Shown: positions 56,501-64,000 of the stretch, piece after piece
Position numbering within the stretch: the first letter of the stretch is position 1
How the letters are laid out: the number at the start of each line of letters is the position of its first letter
From: Oryzias latipes
Lineage: Eukaryota; Chordata; Actinopteri; Beloniformes; Adrianichthyidae
Direction of reading: 5' to 3'
Assembly: GCF_002234675.1 (NCBI RefSeq)
Contig: NC_019862.2
Location: 26,796,707-26,860,706, forward strand
Length of the DNA: 64,000 nucleotides
Notes under the pieces: generated by a model
What the model was told of the DNA's origin: nothing
Seen by the model: only the letters and a program-made list of their open reading frames with translations
Databases searched by the model: none
Program-made: the position numbers and the translations under genes

Positions 56501-57397
56501 TATTCAATAGGTATGTGAAGAGACATAATAAATATTGTTACTGACAAAAAGTTAAAAATCCTAAAAATATAAAGTCAATCAAACCCCTATTGTTGTTGTT
56601 TGTTTTAGGATGGTTTGTTTATAGAAGGTAACAACAGTCATAATGCAACTGCAGCACAACAAGTGCTGATTTATTATCACAGTACTTTTAAAATGACATT
56701 GTACTACAGAACATGCAACAAATTGTTGACAATAGTTGTGTGTGAACTTTGTATCATACAATGGCTGAGTTTAGTTTGCTCTCCCGCCAACGGCTGCAGG
56801 GCTGCTAAAGGCCTGAGTCCGCGGGGCGACCCGGTCGGGTCTGTCAGCCAGTAAAAAAAAAAAAGCAGCAGCTTCCCTTTACTTCATAACAACCATAGAA
56901 ATCGACTCCAACTTCATTTGACAGGACAAAGGTTGCAAACGATGCACTTATGGAACTGTCAAGCCGACAACGCATTTTACAACTTACGACCAAACTTTCG
57001 CCATAGGAACAAACATGAACTCAGTACGTGATGGGACTAGGCTAGCTTCTCAGCTAGGTTTAGGAAACTGGCATGCCATTGTGCTCACGCGACTAACATG
57101 TAGCAAACAACATATATATACAAGTAGTACTGATAATTTTCATGTATCTTCAATTTTATAATGTACCAGGGTCTATTAAAAAGTGGGTAATGTGTTTGTT
57201 TGTTTGTTGGAAAAAAAGTTGCTCCTAACACACAAAAGTTGCATTTATATTAGTGTTCAGAGCACGACACACTCCACAAAGCACACTCGCGTAAACGTGA
57301 AAACTGTTGGTTAGCTAACAGAGACGGCATTACCTCCTTTGCGTGGAGTCGATGCTGCCAAATGTCCGTCCACTGATGGGGTTTCCGCCGCCAACAT
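44579..57397 (-). CDS. chaf1a: Chromatin assembly factor 1 subunit A (p150)
   Basis: Largest subunit of CAF-1, which deposits H3-H4 at replication forks. Coding exons, minus strand: 57397-57334, 56374-56327, 55250-54634, 54437-54387, 54246-54011, 53904-53823, 53718-53650, 53408-53191, 50646-50478, 50115-50035, 48752-48657, 47655-47406, 46640-46490, 45341-45032, 44920-44839, 44670-44579. The total is 2616 bases, 871 aa (human 956), with all phases closing. It opens with MDCKSNNNANKKLIQARLPF after a short leader. A SUMO-interacting motif (MIIDLT) is at about residues 112-117 and an acidic VIISDDE at about 168. The KER domain (long Lys/Glu/Arg coiled coil) covers about 261-385, followed by CGKFAPFEIKE. 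Then come MKLLQFHENYRPAYWGTW, DYEVDSDEEWEEEEPGESLS (519-), an acidic ED stretch, FFVPHGYLSEDEG, LLPLLHGNVN and the C-terminal winged-helix region WYVHAEVL to FMKRRSE. Exon 15 can also read through to a TAG at 44825, but splicing gives a conserved-looking 30-residue tail. Confidence 0.95.
45390..46452. mobile_element. Non-autonomous hAT element with target duplication
   Basis: Starts CAGGGGTGGGCAAACTACGG and ends 'gtggcccgtgagataaaccccccccg', an imperfect inverted match. The flanks are CTTTATAT (45382-45389) and GTTTATAT (46453-46460), an 8-base target-site duplication with one change, as hAT elements make. The length is 1063 bases with no transposase frame. It lies in CHAF1A intron 13. Confidence 0.8.
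46745..47003 (+). mobile_element. Rex3-type LINE 3' end
   Basis: Reads GLGLPEELKEVDGEREAWAS then LHRLLPSNPVQDER, then 'agcggaggagatggacggatgg'. Fish Rex3 (RTE-type) polyproteins end in GLG.PQEELEEV.GER.VWAS followed by a GATGG repeat tail. Extremely 5' truncated; in CHAF1A intron 12. Confidence 0.7.
47834..48060 (-). mobile_element. tRNA-derived SINE, full length
   Basis: Reverse complement of the SINE at 18021-18300, from 'aaatggcgtatacttatatagcgc' to 'gcaccacggccgcccca'. The box B sequence (GGTTCGATTCCC on the minus strand) is better preserved than in the first copy. In CHAF1A intron 11. Confidence 0.85.
49110..49400 (-). mobile_element. PIF/Harbinger-type transposase N-terminal fragment
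   Basis: A minus-strand frame (49397-49140) ends FLGNIFPDFSEELWIQQFFM then TRSTFDEP before a stop. Harbinger/ALP1-like transposases have an E.W...FR.S..TF..L block at this position just before the catalytic domain. The rest is missing. Assignment rests on a short motif, so it is tentative. In CHAF1A intron 10. Confidence 0.4.
50707..52147 (+). mobile_element. Pogo-like (Tc1/mariner superfamily) element, internally deleted
   Basis: Terminal repeats CCGTAATTTCCGGACTACAA (50709-) and its near-perfect reverse complement ending at 52145 are bordered by TA on both sides, the Tc1/mariner target duplication. GCGGCTTGTA words recur near both ends. On the plus strand, 51032-51150 reads YDEAFKLKAIVKSS joined in frame to VTNGFGKAGLLRDGENSAW. 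The first part resembles the start of pogo-type transposases (YDAAFKL...) and the second their C-terminal end (V..GF.K.GI). If so, almost the whole catalytic region has been lost. The centre (51200-51560) is CpG-rich. In CHAF1A intron 8. Confidence 0.6.
52615..52985. repeat. Dispersed repeats in CHAF1A intron 8
   Basis: 52615-52690 matches 26390-26480. 52720-52870 contains 'cactatatagtgcattggccattttgtagtgctgtcc', a motif I know as a dispersed repeat in teleost genomes. No ends were resolved. Confidence 0.5.
55588..56143 (+). repeat. TTAA-type MITE family A
   Basis: Starts AGACTCACTCTGATGAAAAT and ends 'gatcattggagcgtggaactttaa'. It has the longer internal version with 'agctggaatctggttcaaaactgtacggctggg', shared with 59711-60310. 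In CHAF1A intron 2. Confidence 0.8.
56471..56522. repeat. 12-bp perfect hairpin
   Basis: CTCTTCACATAC (56471-56482) is matched exactly in reverse by GTATGTGAAGAG (56511-56522), with an AT-rich loop. In CHAF1A intron 1. Confidence 0.7.
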
Positions 57398-57599
57398 CCC
57401 AACCACAGAGCCGGTCAAGGGTCGCTCCGGCGCACTTCAACACTCAACTTTAACCCCAAATGATAAAGAACTCGCTCCAGTAAGAGTATAATATCTATTT
57501 GAACGCAACGTACTTTCTACTTTATTTAAAATAAAACATATCTTCTAGTTTCGCGGCGTCCCTGTGTGCTGCCTTGATTTCGCCCTACTGTGAACCTCG

Positions 57600-57725
57600 C
57601 GCTCCTGAGTCGGAATTGGCGGGACTTGGTTCCCTTCCGCCAGAAACATTCTTTTGCTTTTAAGTGACTGTCAATAGACAGGACATTTTGCTCATTACCG
57701 CCACCTTCTGGCGGGAGTATTAAAT
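57600..57725 (-). promoter_or_regulatory. chaf1a: CHAF1A promoter with E2F-like sites
   Basis: TTGGCGGGA at 57616-57624 and CTGGCGGGA at about 57708-57716 lie 220-320 bases upstream of the CHAF1A start codon. These fit E2F-type sites (TTSGCGGGA). E2F control would agree with the S-phase role of CAF-1. Occupancy is inferred. Confidence 0.5.
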
Positions 57726-57769
57726 GCAAGTAGATCATGACGGTGTTTTATTATTTCTTTTTTTTTTGC

Positions 57770-57845
57770 GATATATATATATATATAAACTATAATATAA
57801 ATATAAATATAAACTATAAATTATATGTAAAATAGTTTTATATTT
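57770..57845. repeat. AT-rich simple repeat
   Basis: A (TA)n run followed by 'ataaatataaatataaactata' words, between the divergent CHAF1A and SCAMP4 promoters. Confidence 0.8.
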
Positions 57846-58199
57846 TAAAATAGAAAACAATTTTAAAAGTTGGACCTTCACTGAATTAAGTTTATTTTGC
57901 ATTTTTTTCTTTGATTGATAATTAAAAAAAAATGATAATTGAAAAAAAAATGTAATTTACGTCTAGTGTCATAATTGCGTTCTTGGAAACAATGTATGTA
58001 AAACATATCTTTGTTTTATCTAATAAGCCTACTGGCTTATGGTGGCTGATAGCATAATAAACTGTTGACAGTAACGGCTCCGGGTGGAATGACTGTGGGT
58101 GGGTTCGGGGTCATATTACAGTCACGCGTTTCCTGTTTGCTGCCAGGACTACTCTCGGACTTTGTAGTTCTGAACAGCCCAGCCAGAACGTTAAGAAGC

Positions 58200-58324
58200 C
58201 AGAAACACACACCAGGAACTACAAAGGGTAAACCGTGACGCGCAGTCGCAGTACGTTTGAAAGGGGAGGATCGAAAAAGCGCATCCTGAATGATTTCTGG
58301 ATCCCTGAAGTTGTCGACGGAAGC
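58200..58324 (+). other. scamp4: Probable SCAMP4 5' non-coding exon
   Basis: A GC-richer segment ends with a good donor, GGAAGC|GTGAGG, at 58324/58325. A non-coding exon is expected because the coding start lies just after an acceptor at 59086-59087. The 5' end is not defined. Confidence 0.35.
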
Positions 58325-59110
58325 GTGAGGAGATAAGAAGTTCTTTCGGTACATAACGTAATTTCTTTATACTTTACGTTGACTTAGGCTGCTTCTTCTT
58401 TGTGTCATTATTTATTTTTACAAACGCTGACAATTAGAAAAATAACCAAAGGCAGAGAAAGAAAGACGGCTTAGTTACTACGAGCTGTAAGGACTGCGCC
58501 TACGATCTAGGCTACAACTAGGATTTTCAAAGCGTAAAATAAGCCCAAATGACCAAAAATGTTGTGTTTATGCGTTTTGTACACACCTACACAAACTACA
58601 CAAACCGTTATACACACAAACTTCCATTGAAACGGTTTGTGTAGTTAATTGAAGTCACTCCTGTCTGTGCATGTCGTTGAAGGCCACTATTAGGTAGGAT
58701 GACAAACGGATCCATAAATACAAAAAGTTGTGCACAAATGAACACTTTGTGTTTTCGGGACTTGATTTATATGCCTGTGACCCCGTGACGTATTTTTGAC
58801 ATTTTATATTCAAAACAAAGGCGCATTATACTGTATTCAAATCACAAGTTAAACGTAAAACCAAATGTAATTTAGATTTTTCTGCAAAGTGTGTCCTTAT
58901 GAATACGTTTCATTTTGACAGAGTCCTCACCCCATACACGCAAAAGTATGTTGTGTGTAGCAACCTAATCTATGCACAAAGCATGTGTTCACCTTCAAAA
59001 GAATTAGTTTTGTTTTTTGTCTCCAATTATGTCTGAGTATAAACTGATAATGTGTATGTTATTTTCTTGTTCTTTATTTATTTTTAGGAATTAAGAAGCA
59101 GGATTTCAAT

Positions 59111-62100
59111 ATGACAGGTTTGAATACTTTCGTTGTCCATCTTTGGTTGTGATTTTTAGACACATTCAAGTTCAAAATGTAAAACAAAAACAAAATATGT
59201 GCTGACGAAACTTTGCATCCCTTTTTAGAAAGAGCCAATAACTTTCCTCCCCTGCCAAAGTTTCTAAGAATAAAACCATGTTTCTATCAGAAGATTGATG
59301 AAGAAATTCCTGCTCAGTACCAGCAACTGGTGCGCAGAGTGTTCATGCTGTGGATAAGTAAGTTATTAGTGAAATCTTTGGAACAGCGTTGTCATGTTAA
59401 GGAGTCTCTCACTTCTCCTTTTCTTTTTTGTCTTTCCTCAATTCGTTTCCTCCCTCTGCAGTGTATTCAGGGACGCTTTTCCTCAACGTGATTTCATGCA
59501 TCGCTTGGTGGGCAGGAGGTGGAGGGCCCACTAACTTTGGCTTCTCCTTGCTTTGGCTCATCCTCTTCAGCCCCTGTAGTTACGCCTGCTGGTTCCGACC
59601 TCTCTACAAAGCTTTCAGGTTAGTTCTGATACAGGCTAACAGATGAAGGACTTCCAATTGTTTGCTTAATAGAGTAACTGGATTTCTTTGTATACACAGC
59701 AGTGACTCAGAGACCCACTCCAATAATAATGGTGTTTTTAACAAGTTCTTGTGGCATTTTTCTCGTGACGGAGGACATGTATAAAGAAAATTAAGACTAA
59801 AATTGAATTTCTGAGTATTTATTTATTCAAATTGTTTTGCATTGGGGGCAGATGCAAAAAATGCTGTTTGAAAAAGACGGTATTTGTTACATGTGAAATG
59901 CGCTGGGGGGGCCGCAGGGTCTCTGCTCTGCTCCATTCTGATGCATCCACCTGGAGACAAACAGATCCATGTAGTTCTTTTTTTTCCTCGTCTGAGCTGG
60001 AATCTGGATCAAAACTGTACATCTGGATACATCTGATATCGCTCGCCGTTTTTGTTGCACCGATAATGTTAGGTGGGGGGTGTGAGGGGCTGTAAGCTAG
60101 CGGGTAGAGAGGTGGGTGACAGGAAGTGGGGCTGGGCTTACTCCATGCCAACTGCCCACACACTCAGACGTGAATTTCTAATGAACTCCTGCTGCTCTGC
60201 AGGAATTAAGTCAGAGGAAACAAAAAAGCCTTTTTTTTGGGCTAAAAACAGCATAATCATAATAAAAAGACTCCTGGAAATGCTTTTCCGATAAACCAAA
60301 AGATGATCAGACACAAATCTACCAACTGTTATGAACATAACATTAAACGGAATGATTGTAATTAGCCGGGAAAGCTGAAATGCCGCAGAAGTCATTTGTT
60401 TACTGTAAATAGATGGGACTTATACAAGATAACCTTGGTATATAATCAAAAATAATAATAAATAGTCTAGAACAACGTGTGACTGTAAGCGATTAACCTT
60501 CTGAAGCGTTTAACTGCGTTGTCCGTTTAATATAAGTTCACTACATCCTGTTGCAACCTTAGATCCCGTGTTTGCCCAGAACCGGTTTGTTTTCCTGAAT
60601 CGATCCAACAAAAGCATTAAACAAACAAGTTTTTAGTTGTTTTCTTTATGCTACAAGATGTCGTGTAAATGTGTTAAGACCCTTGTTTTCTGTGCTTCCT
60701 TTGGTTCAAGGGCTCCGTGTCCTTCTGTGCGAGGAAAATAAACATTCATTTAATTGTAGAGCATGGTGTAGAGAGGTTAATGATTTGTGACTGATTTACT
60801 CCCTCTGGGTCAGGGTGGAGGCTTTTTTCTTGTCGGTGTAAAAGTTAGATTATTTTGGAATTCCAAGCCCCGTCCCTGCAGGGCGCCACCGTAAGGAAGT
60901 GGTGTTTTATTTATGTATTTATTTATCAGCACTGAGTCTTTTCTTATTGAGTCATTTAAAATCAGCATAAAAAGGTGTCTGGTTGAGATGGCATCTCTAA
61001 CTTATTTTCTGCTTTTGGCCCGCCATGATGAATACAAGACTGAAGCAGTGCACGACAATCTGAGCAGTTTAAAGGATCTTCTGTGGTGTAATTCCTCTGT
61101 TTTTCTCTTTGTTTTCATGTGCTGATCAGGGCGGACAGCTCCTTCAACTTCATGGCCTTCTTCTTCATCTTTTTCCTCCAGTGTGTGTTGGCAATTATTC
61201 AGACTTTAGGTATCTCTGGCTGGGGAACGTGGTAAGTTTAAGAAAAAAATGTAATTTATAATTCCTTGCATATTTTTTGAATCAAAGAATCTTTTTTTTT
61301 ACATTCATTAAATAACAGAACAACATTCTCCAGTAGTTCACTTCCACTTATGTGGCTGGTTAGCATTTTCCTGCCTGCTTCGTTGTACCGTCATTCTTTT
61401 ATTGTTTACAATAAACTTTAAAAAGGAGGAACAATGCATGTCAACCCGGCTAATGCTAAACACAAATTCAAAAATGCATTTCATTTGAGCAAATCTCAAA
61501 TGTTGAGAGGGCTGTTGTCAAAACTGCAAAAGTTTATCTTTGAAGGGTGTTAAATGATCAACAACTAATAAATTGTATAACTTCTATAAATGGGACTTTT
61601 TTATGGTTTGTTGGATCTATTTTGTCGTTTGTGTATTTTTCCAGACGACTTGCTCTTCCCTGGGTCTGTATTTTACTTATTTCCTCTGGCTCTGATGCTT
61701 CGACCGCAGAGTCCGATTATTATTAAAAGCTGCGATAAGTGTCTTAACTGAACACATGTTTGCAATAACCCTCCCACTGACTGTTTTTTAAAGGTGCCAT
61801 GTTTAGCCAGCTGACTGTTCCTCCCCTTAGCATCTTGGCCTGAGTCATTTTAAATATCTGATCATGTTTGTATTAAAGTCACTTGAGTGTGCTGTCGGAT
61901 GCACTAACCCATGCCACCTCCATTTCACTCTCACCCACACATCAAAGCGGCTGGATTGCCACAGTGATGTTTTTCAGCACCAATGTGGGCTCCGCTGTAG
62001 TGATGCTTATCACGACTCTGCTCTTCACTCTGGTGACTCTTTTAATGGTATTTGTTCTCATCAAGGTTAGTAAAACACGAAAGGACCAAAAGCCCTGGCG

Positions 62101-62360
62101 CTTGAGTGCATCTTTACTCGTGTGATTGCATCCCAATGACACCTAACGAGCTGAGTGCTTTCCTGCTGCAGGTGCACAGACTGTACCGCGGCGGCGGCGG
62201 CAGCCTGGAGCGCGCTCAGGAAGAGTGGAGCACTGGTCTGTGGAAAAATGCTCCAGTGAGGGAAGCTGGACTCAATGCTGCTGCTCACACAGCACAAGGC
62301 CCCAGTTTGCCCGAGTACCCCGCTGCCGTGCCGAGTTACCCTAACAACAGCAACTGGTAA
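59111..62360 (+). CDS. scamp4: Secretory carrier membrane protein 4
   Basis: A four-pass membrane protein of post-Golgi recycling vesicles. Coding exons: 59111-59117, 59229-59357, 59462-59618, 61130-61231, 61948-62065, 62172-62360. The total is 702 bases, 233 aa, phases closing. The first coding exon contributes only MT plus one base. The N-terminus has NNFPPLPKF and no NPF repeats, as in the short SCAMP4/5 types. Hydrophobic spans are at about 47-62, 72-88, 102-125 and 145-170. The cytosolic E-peptide [11 protein letters not shown] is at 88-98 between spans 2 and 3. The tail has [20 protein letters not shown] and ends [18 protein letters not shown]. The PEYP..PSYP tail favours SCAMP4. The fourth span ([14 protein letters not shown]) is closer to SCAMP5, so the paralogue call is likely but not certain. 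Confidence 0.88.
59711..60312 (+). repeat. TTAA-type MITE family A, long version
   Basis: Starts AGACCCACTCCAATAATAAT and runs to 'gataaaccaaaagatgatc'. It is the longest copy in the window, about 600 bases. In SCAMP4 intron 3. Confidence 0.8.
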
Positions 62361-63390
62361 TGCCTGACAATCACCCCTAGATGGCGACAGGTGATCTGCC
62401 ATTTCCCCTGTGCTTGGAGAAGCAGCAGTGGGTGCGTCTTAAATCAGAGGAAAGGAGAACTAAAGAAGTTATGGCAGGTTTGCTTCCAGAGTTCATTTGA
62501 AGAAAAAAAAAAAAAAAAAGTGCCATTCCATTTAAACTTTGTTTACAAAAAGTTCGTAAGAACAGATGAGGATGGTTCTCTCTGGTTAAAGAACAGATTA
62601 ATTTTGGAAGGTTTTATGTTTTTCAGATAATTAATTGGAATTTCAAATAGAAGAGTGAACCATTACATATGTGTATAGAGCATGTGCCTTATGGAAGTCA
62701 AAAGTGCTGAATTCTAGGTGTGTTCATGAATTTTTTTTTAAACCACCTACTGCTATGCTGCAACTGTTTGCTTCTGTTCCAACTTTGTTTTTGATATTTC
62801 TTTCTCAATTCCCACCTGCAGCTCACCTATATGTTTTAATATGTCCCCATACATCATGCATGTGAAAAATGTCTTGCCTTAACAAATGCAGCTTTTTTTT
62901 GGTGAAATTAGATATATGCTTCAGTGAAGCAACTCTTCTTTATTTTACTGATGTGCCAAAAAACACACCTCTTTCTATTTTGATACTGGAGCAGGTCACA
63001 CCCAAAGTAGACGGCGTGCTTTAGTCTCAGCTTGAGTTTTTACCGTTTTATTTTTTCTGGAGCCTCCTGCTTGGCTTTGAGAAGTCTGAGCCGGGCTGAG
63101 AAATCACCACATCGACTGTTCTTGGTGTCATTACTATCTCTGCATGTACGTTTTTCTTTTTTTTCTTTTCTTATGTGGGGCACGACTCGCCTGTCAAAGC
63201 TTGTGAGGTTTAAACCCGGACTAAGAGAAAAAGAAATATTCACTACCCTTTATCTTGTTACTAAAGTGTCTTTTGTGGCCGACTGCCAAATTTAAAATCA
63301 CGTTTTTTCTGTAATTTTGCCAGTGACACTAACTGATACTAATGTGACATTTAAATATTGCAAGATTTCAATAAAACATTGTTGTTCACA
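62361..63390 (+). other. scamp4: SCAMP4 3' UTR
   Basis: About 1 kb following the SCAMP4 stop codon. It contains an A-rich run (62502-62519) and no other gene, and ends shortly after the AATAAA at 63370. Confidence 0.6.
63370..63375 (+). terminator. scamp4: Polyadenylation signal, SCAMP4
   Basis: Canonical AATAAA, followed by a GT-rich region ('ttgttgttc', 'tttgtgttgcgtg'). Confidence 0.6.
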
Positions 63391-63925
63391 TCACCTTTGT
63401 GTTGCGTGATTTATGATGTTGAAGTGAGAGAATTTATCCAACAAGGAGCTTTTGGTTAGAATTGTATCCAATAGTTTTCTGCCAGTAAAAGCATTATACT
63501 TTTTAGTGCACGTGTAATTAAGACTTTTATCTTTTTCCTTTATAACACCTCACTACAGCTTAATAGAGATCAGTCATCTAGGGGGAAAAAGCGACTCTTA
63601 AGAGCTAAGACAGCGAATTTTGTACATGTGGGTTGAAAGAATTTGATTTTATTCAAAAGAACAGTTAAACTTTGATAGTTTAAATCTTTTTGTGTTCTCT
63701 CCCATAACTTTGTTTAAAAAAAAGGGGCATATTTGAAACATCAGCTTAAGTTGCTGAACTTTACAGGTGACATTCTTTTAAGAAAATGATTTTTTTTTTA
63801 ATTGTTTGTAATGATTCAAATAGATACCAGAGCAGAGGTATTGTAGGGTGGTGTTGATGGAAAGGCTTTAAAAGAAAAAAAAAAGTAAAATACAGATTTT
63901 CTAGATTCTGCAATGAACTTTCTTA
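63391..63925. other. Downstream sequence with no recognised gene
   Basis: AT-rich, with no coding or repeat signal that I can name. Confidence 0.4.
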
Positions 63926-63932
63926 AACAAAA

Positions 63933-64000
63933 ATGGTGAATGGCGTTTACATATATAGTCCTTTAGAAGGCCCAAAGCGCTTTCTGGGTTAGGTCCCATG
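63933..64000 (-). mobile_element. tRNA-derived SINE, cut by the window end
   Basis: 'aatggcgtttacatatatagtcc' and 'ggcccaaagcgctttctggg' match the 3' end of the other SINE copies in reverse complement. The head lies beyond the window. Confidence 0.7.

Overview
This is a vertebrate nuclear genome window. Its spliced GT/AG genes and its repeats (tRNA-derived SINE, Rex3-, L2- and L1/Tx1-type LINEs, hAT, CACTA, Harbinger and pogo remnants, TTAA-flanked MITEs) point to a teleost fish. I lean towards a medaka-like percomorph, but the species cannot be proven from this sequence. Nothing prokaryotic is present.

Layout. 1-5430 is a nest of mobile DNA: an inverted-repeat element cut by an L1/Tx1-type LINE and by a CACTA-like element that carries a decayed, multi-exon, host-like gene with its own promoter-like region, followed by two minisatellites. 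5440-23990 is gene-poor, with an ORF1-only LINE-like element (7687-9490), L2-like and R2/R4-like LINE remnants, SINEs and MITEs. 23992-35430 (minus) is UAP1, resolved into 9 coding exons (506 aa) plus a 5' non-coding exon. 37954-42447 (plus) is UBXN6, 11 coding exons, 439 aa. 44579-57397 (minus) is CHAF1A, 16 coding exons, 871 aa. 59111-62360 (plus) is SCAMP4, 6 coding exons, 233 aa. All exon phases close exactly in these four models.

Arrangement. UAP1 and UBXN6 are divergent across about 2.4 kb. UBXN6 and CHAF1A are convergent, as their human orthologues are on 19p13.3. CHAF1A and SCAMP4 are head to head across less than 1 kb, with E2F-like sites on the CHAF1A side. The genes work in separate processes: UDP-GlcNAc synthesis, p97/VCP cofactor function, replication-coupled histone H3-H4 deposition, and vesicle-membrane trafficking. 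They do not form a pathway.

The most unusual material is the nested 5 kb at the left edge, where an empty-site copy of the CACTA insertion point survives in the opposite arm of the host element. Next are the intact ORF1-only element, an intron of CHAF1A that is almost entirely one hAT copy, and an intronic pogo-like element with a CpG-rich centre.
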